Source of the DNA: Actinostola sp. cb2023
Lineage: Eukaryota > Cnidaria > Anthozoa > Actiniaria > Actinostolidae
DNA: 64,000 bases
Direction of reading: 5' to 3'
Assembly (NCBI GenBank): GCA_033675265.1
Contig: JAUJYZ010000398.1
Location: 59,778-123,777 of the forward strand
In this document: piece by piece, positions 45,272 to 55,257 of the stretch
Numbering within the stretch: the stretch's first letter is position 1
Layout: each line of letters starts with the position of its first letter
Notes under the pieces: generated by a model
What the model was told of the DNA's origin: nothing
Database searches by the model: none
The model's input: only the letters and a program-made list of their open reading frames with translations
Made by a program: the position numbers and the translations under genes

Positions 45272-46699
45272 ACACACAATATGTTAAAGTTCTCTTAACC
45301 ATTTACCTTTGCGTCCTACACTACAGCCTTCGATAACCTTTATCCGCATTATTCGAGCGATCGCTCCATCCATATTCCGGCTCCACGTCCCACCTTACCG
45401 TCCTTGCAATGACACCAACCCATCTTACAGCCGGTAACACCACTGGGTTTCCCCGTTCAACCCCTCCTGGCCAGGTTATTAACTCATAAACGTCAACAAT
45501 ATTCTGCTCCCGTGTATAGGCCGCCATTGCCACCTACGTTCAAATGCCCCGCCCCCCATACGCCCCCGCGAACCCCAAACGTCACACACAGGAAACCCAA
45601 CAACCCTCCCCAGTCCCCCCTATATAAAGAACCGCCACGCACACTCCGCCCTTTCTAATAGTATCTCACCCAAGAACACAAGTCACGGCTCCGATGTACT
45701 CAAAAAATTCCCGCTCTAAAGGTACCATATTAATATCCACAACATCATCGCAACCACGCTTTGCGCATCCACTACATTTCCTCCCCGGGGTCCATGGTCT
45801 CGCCTGCTTTCCCGCACGCCACGCTAGCACATCAGCGCCCTAACCAGTCAAATTCCCCTCCCCCTCTGTCTTTTGCCATGGCGTAGGGTGTAGCTTGCAG
45901 GCCTGTCAAGTATGAAACGTCTTGATCTTTGAATCACGCTGGGACTTCTAAACCCCTGAAGATTAGAGTCCCAGTGGGCACTGGACAGAGGCTCCCACTC
46001 TCTAACTCCCCTTGGATTGTGAGCTCACATCTCCCTCATTGTATATACCACCTTTTAAAACCCTGCAGCTTCCCTTCCACCCCCCAACGCTGCCTTTCAA
46101 GCATCACTTATTTCATATTTTACCCCATTTCTATCTTGGCTTCTCCATTATTCACCAACACATTTTTGACTATATTTCACTTCGCACGCTACTTTTAGCG
46201 CGTCTAACGCCTTATCTCTTTACATACCAAGCGCTATCATCACTATACACATTCCAATCCATGTATCTGAATGCCTTAGTTTACAAACGCGCTCACAGCA
46301 TTTATGCTAGTCTTATTCTTCCATGTTCAATTCATATCAATTTTATTTACTTCTAGTACACTGTTACAATGTATATAGCATAACGGGTACATTACCGACC
46401 CGAACCTTTTCTTATCACATTCACTCCTATAGTATTTTCAATTCCTATAATAGCCCCATCCTTTTCTCCTATTATGCCCATCAGTTCACACGTTTCTTTA
46501 CCTCTTTTCTTATATAATTCCCTACACCTTTTCTATAATCCTACCGACATACGTCCATATATTATGTGTCACTATCTTAAGGTCGTCGGCACGTCCTCCC
46601 ATCACTATGTAGGCTTTTAACATTTACGTTTGTTGATCCCTATCGTACCACATTTCCGTTTGACCCTTGCCCCCACTTCTTGCTTTATAAACTCACAGT
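45272..46699. other. pyrimidine-leaning region, no gene
   Basis: C/T content rises steadily. No coding block, splice-supported exon or element end was recognised. Confidence 0.4.
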
Positions 46700-47445
46700 T
46701 TTAAACTGACAATCACATTAGCTTGGATCCCCCATAATCCCCCACCACCCCCATTCCACCCTTTTTCCCTTGAGATAATTTCCCCCCCCCCCCCCCCCCT
46801 TGGATTTCCACCACCCCTTGGATCCCTGTGGATTCAACATAACTTACATTCCTCTCATTTCCCCTTCTCCATCATCCAGCTTTAATCATCCATTCAATCA
46901 TCCATTCCTCCACTTCCACTATTTATCTACATACTTCCCACTTTCTTTTTTCGTTACTTTATTCCATCGTCCATTTCCCCACTTGTCACTATTAATCCAC
47001 ATACATTCCACTTCCCTATATCTTCTCCACCTTTCTACTATCTGCCTCTCAACCTATTCATCCACATACACTCCACTTCCATCTTTCCTCTTTTCCTTAC
47101 TATCATCCATTTCTCCACTTGTCACTATTAATCTACATACATTCCACCTCTATATATATCCTCTCTCCATCTTTATCATCCATTTCTCTACTTGTCACCC
47201 TACATAGCTACATACCTCCAGTTCTTCCCTCCTTTCTTCTCTTCCTTCTACGTTCCATCCCCCCACAAATTCACTCTCACTCCCAGTACCCATATCTCAA
47301 TGCCATCTTCCACCAAAACCCCCCCCCCCCCCCCCCCCCCACTAGAAACATCAACTTCCCCCCCTCCTCCCCTCCCCCCCCCCCCCCATAAAACACCCAC
47401 ACACACCTTTACTACCCCACCAACGCTGGTCCGAATACCTTGCTA
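46700..47445. repeat. C/T-rich asymmetric tract with poly-C runs and ~65-bp degenerate repeats
   Basis: Poly-C runs lie at about 46783-46799, 47319-47340 and 47376-47388. Between them ACTTGTCACTATTAATC, CACATACATTCCAC and TATCATCCATTTCTC recur in loose order. Frames are Ser/Pro/His/Leu-rich by composition. Confidence 0.75.
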
Positions 47446-47669
47446 AACCTATCGATCTGGCTTAATCAGTCGATAATCAAAAAGGCATCGTGCACAGACT
47501 GTGGTTTTATTAAATAGGCTTTCATAATATAGCCAAAGAACAAGGTTTAAATTGCTCAAAATTGGCGTTTATTGGTGAATAGTATCTTGACTATGTACGT
47601 ACGATCGGCTGATTCGAAGGTGTGTTTGACACCTCCCTGGTTTGATCAATACTGGGCGACTTGCACTAA

Positions 47670-48049
47670 GAGATCACGTGACCCCAACCCCCTTAGATCG
47701 AACAGCAGTGTCAAAATGAACTCCAGAAATGAGAAGAGCACCTCGAAATTAGTAAAAGGGCGAAGTTTCAGGGCATAATGTCTGACACAGGAGAAATGGG
47801 AATAAAAATAAAATCCATCGTTTTCTAATATTTTGTTTGGAAAATGCATTGGATGGCATGGCTCTTGCCATCCAACGCATTTTCCAAACAAAATCTTAGA
47901 AAACGATCGATTTTATTTTTTTAGTCATTTCTCCTGTGTCAGACATTATGCGCTGAAACTTCGCCCTTTTACTAATTTCGAGCTGCTCTTTTCATTTCTG
48001 GAGTTCATTTTGACATTGCTGTTCGTTTTATGGGAGTTCGGGTCACAAG
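47670..48049. mobile_element. palindromic element with ~170-bp arms
   Basis: The arm with GAACAGCAGTGTCAAAATGA, GGGCGAAGTTTCAG and TCTGACACAGGAGAAATG is mirrored at 47880-48049. The centre at 47848-47879 is GGATGGCATGGCTCTTGCCA. It directly precedes the 62-bp satellite. Confidence 0.8.
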
Positions 48050-48149
48050 TCAAAAGTGACGAAGTGAAGATCGTCTACAAGAATCAGAGAGACCTCTGCC
48101 AGCAGGGAAGTCCAGTACTCTTTAAGAGTTTGATAGCCGAAGCGATGGC

Positions 48150-49548
48150 TCACAATTTGAAGCTTTGCCACCAACTTAACCCGGCATGAACTGATAGAGT
48201 GGTTGCTGTGGCTCTCAGTGATATTGAAAGCTTTGGCTACCAACTTAACCCGGCATGAACTGATAGAGTGGTTGCTGTGGCTCTCAGTGAAGCTTTGGCT
48301 ACCAACTTAACCCGGCATGAACTGATAGAGTGGTTGCTGTGGCTCTCAGTGAAGCTTTGGCTACCAACTTAACCCGGCATGAACTGATAGAGTGGTTGCT
48401 GTGGCTCTCAGTGAAGCTTTGGCTACCAACTTAACCCGGCATGAACTGATAGAGTGGTTGCTGTGGCTCTCAGTGAAGCTTTGCCACCAACTTAACCCGG
48501 CATGAACTGATAGAGTGGTTGCTGTGGCTCTCAGTGAAGCTTTGGCTACCAACTTAACCCGGCATGAACTGATAGAGTGGTTGCTGTGGCTCTCAGTGAA
48601 GCTTTGGCTACCAACTTAACCCGGCATGAACTGATAGAGTGGTTGCTGTGGCTCTCAGTGAAGCTTTGGCCACCAACTTAACCCGGCATGAACTGATAGA
48701 GTGGTTGCTGTGGCTCTCAGTGAAGCTTTGGCTACCAACTTAACCCGGCATGAACTGATAGAGTGGTTGCTGTGGCTCTCAGTGAAGCTTTGGCTACCAA
48801 CTTAACCCGGCATGAACTGATAGAGTGGTTGCTGTGGCTCTCAGTGATATTGAAAGCTTTGGCCACCAACTTAACCCGGCATGAACTGATAGAGTGGTTG
48901 CTGTGGCTCTCAGTGAAGCTTTGGCTACCAACTTAACCCGGCATGAACTGATAGAGTGGTTGCTGTGGCTCTCAGTGAAGCTTTGGCTACCAACTAACCC
49001 GGCATGAACTGATAGAGTGGTTGCTGTGGCTCTCAGTGAAGCTTTGGCTACCAACTAACCCGGCATGAACTGATAGAGTGGTTGCTGTGGCTCTCAGTGA
49101 AGCTTTGGCACCAACTTAACCCGGCATGAACTGATAGAGTGGTTGCTGTGGCTCTCAGTGATATTGAAAGCTTTGCCACCAACTTAACCCGGCATGAACT
49201 GATAGAGTGGTTGCTGTGGCTCTCAGTGAAGCTTTGGCTACCAACTTAACCCGGCATGAACTGATAGAGTGGTTGCTGTGGCTCTCAGTGATATTGAAAG
49301 CTTTGGCCACCAACTTAACCCGGCATGAACTGATAGAGTGGTTGCTGTGGCTCTCAGTGAAGCTTTGCCACCAACTTAACCCGGCATGAACTGATAGAGT
49401 GGTTGCTGTGGCTCTCAGTGAAGCTTTGCCACCAACTTAACCCGGCATGAACTGATAGAGTGGTTGCTGTGACTCTCAGTGAAGCTTTGGCTACCAACTT
49501 AACCCGGCATGAACTGATAGAGTGGTTGCTGTGGCTCTCAGTGATATT
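48150..49548 (+). repeat. 62-bp satellite, about 22 units
   Basis: The unit reads CCAACTTAACCCGGCATGAA, then CTGATAGAGTGGTTGCTGTG and GCTCTCAGTGAAGCTTTGGC. Variants are GCCACC for GCTACC, one-base TTAACC/TAACC deletions, and an occasional GATATTGAAAGC insertion that lengthens a unit to ~70 bp. It is open in places on both strands without being a gene. Confidence 0.95.
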
Positions 49549-49889
49549 AGTGCTCCTTCGAAAAGATTGCTGCAGAACGATCCTGCAGAACCGAGTTATG
49601 TTTTTCATTATTGTTGATATCATTTGCTTTTGCCAAGAATAAGCTTAAATGAAAAGTAAACCGGTCAAAATGCTAGAACATTCTTTCTTAACCACTGAAT
49701 AAACCTACAGAAAACAACTGAAATTGTCTGTTTTTGTTGGCTTTTTTGTTTGTTTTGCTTTTTAAAGCGTTTATTAAAGTTAATTAAGCTTAATTTGTTG
49801 AACAAATCATGGACTTGTTTGTAGCTGTTCTTCATCGATATTAAAGCCGCGACTATCTTTTTTGACCACTCTCAACAACTGCTAGCTTT
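49549..49889. other. flank between satellite and Penelope-like element
   Basis: AT-rich with no recognised gene or repeat. Confidence 0.4.
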
Positions 49890-51449
49890 ATTAGTTTGTT
49901 TGTTTCTTCAACCAAAACATTTTTATTTTAAAACCAAGCTTTCGGACACATGGTCCATCTTCAGGGTGTAAAATGGTAGTAATTCGTCAAAACTAACGGC
50001 TATTACGTTGTAAACAAATAGCGCGCGCAAACAAAAACAAAAACAAAACAAAAAGACAATTTGCGCGAGCAAGGAAATTAGCAAGTTAAGAATGTGTGAT
50101 AGATGACAGATTAAAATTTCTTAAATAGAGCAGTGTAATTTTGTGGCAAAATTCTGCCAGTGTCTCTGTTACTAATGGCATCTGTACTCTTAGCAATGTG
50201 GCATGCTTCTGACCATTTCCTTTGGTGCCATCAAGTTCACCGTAGAACGCTACTCTGATGATGGCCTCCCTTTCTTAGACACGCTTAATAAGGTTCTTGA
50301 TGATGGCACCATTGACGTCTCCATCTATAGGAAAAAGACACATACAGATCACAGGTATCTTCACTTTTCAAGTCATCACCCTCCTCAGCACAAGGCGGCT
50401 GTCGTGCGCACTTTAGTCTACAGAACCAACAACTTGCTTTCGAAAGATTGCCACAAAGACAAAGAACGCACTCACATTGGTAGAGCTCTCGCTGCTAATG
50501 GATACCCACGGCAGTTTATCCATAAATTTTCACAAGACCGAAAGATAGCTGAGAAGAAATCTGACACGGAAGAACGAAAAGGTTTCGCACTTTTACCGTA
50601 CGTGCAAGGTACAACAGAAAGGATCAAACGTGTCCTAGAAAGCCACAGGATTGAAGTCTGCGTAAAACCACTAACAACGCTGAGACATATCTTGTCCAAG
50701 CCTAAAGACCCGCTACCAAAAGAAAAGAAGACCGGAGTGATTTATTCCATCCCGTGCGGAGAATGTGAAACGTTTTACATCGGAGAGACCGGTAGATCTT
50801 TGGCCACAAGACAGAAGGAACATCAGTCCTATGTTAGACCACAGGCAGCCCAAGCAGGGCATTTGTGGAGTGTACAGCTGAATGTATGGGGCGAAAATAT
50901 CGTAAAATTGGTTTGTAATAAACTTGACTAACCTTTGTCTGTAGTTGTTTTTGATATTATGTAGATCCTTTCTAGCTGGTTTTTAGCCGTTTTAAGGGTT
51001 GTTTTAGATTTTTTTCTCCCTACTTGGTGGGGAGAAAAATCTAAAACAACCCTTAAAACGGCTAAAAACCAGCTAGAAAGGATCTACATAATATCAAAAA
51101 CAACTACAGACAAAGGTTAGTCAAGTTTATTACAAACCAATTTTACGATATTTTCGCCCCATACATTCAGCTGTACACTCCACAAATGCCCTGCTTGGGC
51201 TGCCTGTGCTCTATTTAAGAAATTTTAATCTGTCATCTATCACACATTCTTAACTTGCTAATTTCCTTGCTCGCGCAAATTGTCTTTTTGTTTTGTTTTT
51301 GTTTTTGTTTGCGCGCGCTATTTGTTTACAACGTAATAGCCGTTAGTTTTGACGAATTACTACCATTTTACACCCTGAAGATGGACCATGTGTCCGAAAG
51401 CTTGGTTTTAAAATAAAAATGTTTTGGTTGAAGAAACAAACAAACTAAT
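49890..51449 (+). mobile_element. Penelope-like element as an inverted tail-to-tail pair
   Basis: Left arm a (49890-50131) and block b (50840-51020) reappear in inverse and adjacent as b' (51029-51206) and a' (51207-51449). The right half is thus an inverted copy of the left from which the central 708 bp (50132-50839) have been deleted, with an 8-bp loop (TACTTGGT) at the centre. Markers are ATTAGTTTGTTTGTTTCTTC, AAGCTTTCGGACACATGGTC and GACCACAGGCAGCCCAAGCA. Inverted terminal arrangements are a known feature of Penelope-like elements. Confidence 0.8.
50203..50931 (+). pseudogene. Penelope-like RT thumb / GIY-YIG fragment
   Basis: The open frame reads IKFTVERYSDDGLPFLDTL, VSIYRKKTHTDHRYLHFSSH, HPPQHKAAVVRTLVYR, then QGTTERIKRVLESHRIEVCV and the start of a GIY-YIG domain, GVIYSIPCGECETFYIGETG and RSLATRQKEHQ. 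The RT active-site portion is missing from the 5' side. The 3' side runs after RPQAAQAGHLWS into non-homologous codons, where the Arg/Glu half of the endonuclease should be. The last ~90 nt of the frame are already part of inverted block b. The first ATG at 50203 is inside the domain and is not a true start. Confidence 0.7.
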
Positions 51450-51535
51450 AATGTCTACACCAACCAGCAAATAATTACTTGAACTGCTAGCTTGTTTTTA
51501 TGTTATTTTTAATTTTTGAGCAACGTTTTTAGAGT

Positions 51536-51660
51536 AGATCCCCGATCCCCATGATCCCCGATCCCCATGATCCGCATGATCCCCGATCCTCATGATCCCC
51601 GATCCTCATGATCCCCGATCCTCATGATCCCCGATCATCATGATCCCCGATCCCCGATCC
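51536..51660. repeat. 16-bp minisatellite (GATCCCCGATCCCCAT)n
   Basis: About seven units of GATCCCCGATCCTCATGATC type, slightly varied. Confidence 0.9.
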
Positions 51661-51679
51661 TTGCGATCTGGTTTTCCAG

Positions 51680-52065
51680 GAAACCGCCCAGACCCTTGGA
51701 TCAGGGACCACAGACACTCGGATCAAGGATCACAGACCCTTGCATCAGGGACCACAGACCCTTGCATCAGGGACCACAGGCCGTGGATCAGGGATCACAG
51801 ACCTTTGGATCAGGGATCACAGACCCTTGGATCAGAGATCACAGACCTTTGGATCAGGGATCACAGACCTTTGGATCAGGGATTACAGACCCTTGGATCA
51901 GGGAGCACAGACCTTTGGATCAGGAACCACAGACCCGTGGATCAGGGATCACAGACCCTTGGATCAGGGACCACAGACCCTCGGATCAGGAACCACAGAC
52001 CCTTGGATCAGGGACCACAGACCCTTGGATCAGAGGTCACAGAAGTTGGAGTCAGGATCACAAAC
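51680..52065. repeat. 22-bp minisatellite, ~16 units
   Basis: The unit is GGATCAGGGACCACAGACCC plus TT, with GGGATCACAGACCTTT variants. Because 22 is not a multiple of 3, all three plus frames stay open and look alike; this is not a coding signal. Confidence 0.92.
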
Positions 52066-52616
52066 ATAACATTTTTCTGGGATCAGGGAACAAAAGAAAA
52101 AGAGGGTCAATGTTGGCACAGGGAGCCCAATCTCTATAAACTAAATAAAAGTGAGGGGAGGGGTCGGAGGATTTTGTGATGTTCAACATCACTTGGCAGG
52201 GCTTCAAAATTAACTAAGAGATTGCACTTCAGTCGGAACCCCGCTAACTCAAACTGACTCGGTTAACTCAAAACTCCCCGCTAAACTCGAACTCTGTAAT
52301 TTTATTTTCCCTTCGCTCAAATCAGAGTCAAATTTAACAATCTAAAATCAAAGACAAGAAAGGCTACAATGAGCGTCAAAATTGTTGAAAAATTACCCAT
52401 TTTGGAACCTAGCTATCGGTGTAGGATTGCATTTTGTGTTTAAAATATGAACTATACGCATCCAAATCCCCTCCCCCTCTCCAAGATACATCATTGCCCA
52501 TGAAAGAGCGCAACTGATGATCAACATTGTGCGGTGGGGGGAGGGGAGAGGGGAGGAGAGAGTGTACAGGTGGGTAATCTCACCATCCATAGTGGTGATA
52601 GTGTTTTTGCTGATAA

Positions 52617-53935
52617 TTCGGGATAAAATCCAACCGGAAGTTGAGTTTCGCCATACATTCACTGTAAATCTGCTAGAATCTTAGGTGAAAATATCAGTCG
52701 TTTACGTGCCTTAGTTAGACTCTAAGAAAGATTTACTCGACTAATGGTGAGTGTTTAAGTCATAATGCGCCTTAATGTGAGCCAATATTTGAGTGTCAGG
52801 ACAAAAAGAACACGATTTTAAATGGTCTTGTTTTGACTGAGTATAAATGACACACCGGGACACTGAAACTTGCCTAATAGTTTTAAATTCACTTGAATAT
52901 TTCCTGATAAACTATAATTTTATCTTTAGATGAGGATTTGTGCATTTTGTTGTTGTTGTAGAGGAGACGAAGAAACTATTGAAGGAATACTGAGGATTTA
53001 TTTCGGTTAATTGGTTTCCCGTCGACAAAATGTGCAGAACATATTCTTCAATCTTGACGAGGCTGCCATTTTTCCCCAGTTTGTTGGGTCTTTTCTGAGA
53101 CCAGTTTCATCCACTCTCTTCTAGTGTCAATATTTGCTATCAATGGTGAAGGACGAACGGAGGAAGACAAGTATTAAAAGACAGACATGGCAATCAGTTA
53201 CATTTGCTTTTATTACGGCAGTTTATGAGTTGATAGTACTGTGACTGCAGTTCGTATAAAATGCACAAATCCTCATCTAAATATAAAGTTATAGTTTATC
53301 AGGAAATATTCAAGGGAAATAAAATTATTCTAGGCAAGTTTCGGTGTCCCGGTGTGTCATGGCACAGGTAGCCCAACGCTTTGGTGTAGAATTGTGTTTT
53401 TGAGTGGTTTTGAGCGATTCGAAAATTTCACCCGTTTTTTGGTGCCCGTTTTTTTATGTATGCTAGAAACGGGTGAAATTTTCGAATCGCTCAAAACCAC
53501 TCAAAAACACAATTTCTTGCTCAGATTTCTACACCAAAGCGTTCTTTAATTATCAGACTACTGTTGTGAAGACATTTTTGAGAATCTCATATCCTTTGAA
53601 GTCTTTCTAAGAGCTCATTCCTGAGACCATTCGAAAATCCAACGGTCAAACGAATATTCAATGACGTCACGGTCCACTGATTCTACGTTTGGGCTACCTG
53701 TGGTCATGGCGGGCGATCAAAACAAGACCATCTATAATCGTGTTCTTTTTGTCCTGACACTCAAATATTGGCTCACAAAGGCGCATTATGACTTAAACAC
53801 CCACCATTAGTCGAGTAAATATTTCATAGAGTCTAACTAAGGCACGTAAACGACTGATATTTTCACCTAAGATTCTAGAAGATTTACAGTGAATGTGGCG
53901 AAACTCAACTTCCGGTTGGATTTTATCCCGATTCG
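52617..53935. mobile_element. large inverted-repeat element (arms 0.33 kb), interrupted in its right arm
   Basis: The left arm 52617-52948 (CGGGATAAAATCCAACCGGA ... GATGAGGATTTGTGCATTTT) is mirrored by 53258-53362 plus 53703-53935. The ~310-bp centre is AT-rich and non-coding. The right arm is split by the element at 53363-53702. Short frames such as that at 52662-52393 on the minus strand have no homology. Confidence 0.8.
53363..53702. mobile_element. MITE with CACAGGTAGCCCAA termini (copy 2), 7-bp duplication
   Basis: CACAGGTAGCCCAACGC is mirrored by CGTTTGGGCTACCTGTG. GTCATGG flanks both sides (53356-53362, 53703-53709). Inside, a long perfect hairpin (GTGTTTTTGAGTGGTTTTGA, CGATTCGAAAATTTCACCCG) surrounds a short centre. 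The left arm of the host palindrome gives the uninterrupted version. Confidence 0.85.
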
Positions 53936-54745
53936 GTTCCAGGAATCACGGTAATCCTTAAACAGCTCTGGAAGCGACGCTCGATTATCTACACAGTTTC
54001 TGTACAATATTTGAAAGCAAACTAAGCGAGGTAAGTGAATGTCGAGTTAATTATTAGGGCTGCGCGATTCATGATCAAACGTGAGTTAATTCTTGTCACA
54101 TTACTGCTTGGATTAGTGTGAATATATAAGCTTAACGTATAACTAGATGTTTATACAGACTGCGGGCCAACTTGACTTGATATTTCAATTACTTTCATTA
54201 ACTTGAACTTGAGTTCTCATGTCATAGTTTAATAAGCGTTTTCATTTGTTGGTTACTCGTTCATATAAGCCTACATCGCTTCAGCATGTAGGCCATCAGC
54301 TATTTTATATAACTCACAGGAATGGTCAGGAATGTCCAAAGGAAATGCAAGTAAATTTCACTTTTTAATCTAGTAATTTCTTGCATTTTGATTGGCCGAG
54401 AGCCATAGTATTTGGGCGTACATACCATGGTTAAGAATATCATCAATCGACCGTCTGATGCAAAATGTTTATGCACCTATCAAGGGGGGGGGGGGGGGGG
54501 GGGGGGTTGGAGATTCGGGCAAGGGGTGGGGATTTGACAAAAAGCATGATAAAAATTCATATGCCCAGGGGTGGGGTGGGGAGGCAGTGGTCAATCAAAT
54601 GGCACAAGAAGTTTGCTCACTTACCTATGCAACATGTAGCAGGTGTGGACCAGCAATATGCAAACCAGCAATACCATAAGACAGCTAGAATCTGTTGCTC
54701 TCCCATATCACCAACAAGTTTTCTCTGTGATCTGACAGTGCAGAG
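53936..54745. other. no gene; poly-G run
   Basis: A G-run at about 54484-54506 and GC-rich flanks. Open frames over it are Gly-rich from the homopolymer. Nothing else was recognised. Confidence 0.4.
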
Positions 54746-54952
54746 CAGGGCCGTACACAGCGCAAGGGCAGGGGGACAGTTGTCCCCCCTCCCCACTAGC
54801 AAGGTGAAAAAGATATACCAAAAATTACTGAGAACTGTACATGTACATGTAGTATTTATATATTTTTTTGCTGTTAAATACATACTGCCCCACCCCCCCC
54901 CCCCCCCCCCCCCCCCCACCTTGAATTTTGGGTTACAGTATGTATGGCCCTG
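54746..54952. mobile_element. hAT-type non-autonomous element, CAGGGCCGTAC ends, 5-bp duplication
   Basis: CAGGGCCGTACACAG at the left faces GTATGTATGGCCCTG at the right. CAGAG flanks both ends (54741-54745, 54953-54957). The interior matches the fragment at 20243-20364 (AGCAAGG(T/C)GAAAAAGATA, TTTTGCTGTTAAATAC). A poly-C run at about 54893-54917 replaces a short CCCCTC in that fragment. Confidence 0.75.
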
Positions 54953-55087
54953 CAGAGGTGCTGTTGTCAAGGATGCAAAAAAGGGTGGCATATGCTAGGT
55001 TACTGTAAATTGGCCTCTGTTCTTAAAGCTATTTTTTGACATTTTTTATTTATTTATTTTTATAACAGAATTCTTTGTTAAATTAAC

Positions 55088-55224
55088 ATGGCCAGCCTTG
55101 GCAGCCCTACCCTTGTAAGTATTGTATAAACTGTATCTTTTATTGGAATTAATCATTTCTATCAATATCCCTCTTGTTTATTGCTGTTAATAGCAGCAGA
55201 TCTTCCAGTTACTGGCGCTGGGAA

Positions 55225-55257
<33 letters not shown>

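Noticed and set aside
48150..49548. CRISPR-like regular repeat spacing
   Set aside because: The 62-bp units are contiguous with no unique spacers, and the setting is a eukaryotic genome. The same applies to the arrays at 51.5-52.1 and 58-64 kb.
51624..52179. Three overlapping 109-179-codon frames rich in Asp, Pro and Gly
   Set aside because: They are translations of the 22-bp minisatellite.
52213..52300. Single pogo-like end (AGTCGGAACCCCGCTAACTC)
   Set aside because: The motif resembles pogo termini, but no matching inverted end was found nearby, so no element could be defined.
54484..55255. Poly-G and poly-C runs as regulatory G-quadruplexes
   Set aside because: Homopolymers of 20-30 bases are common assembly and slippage products, and nothing else here supports a regulatory role.
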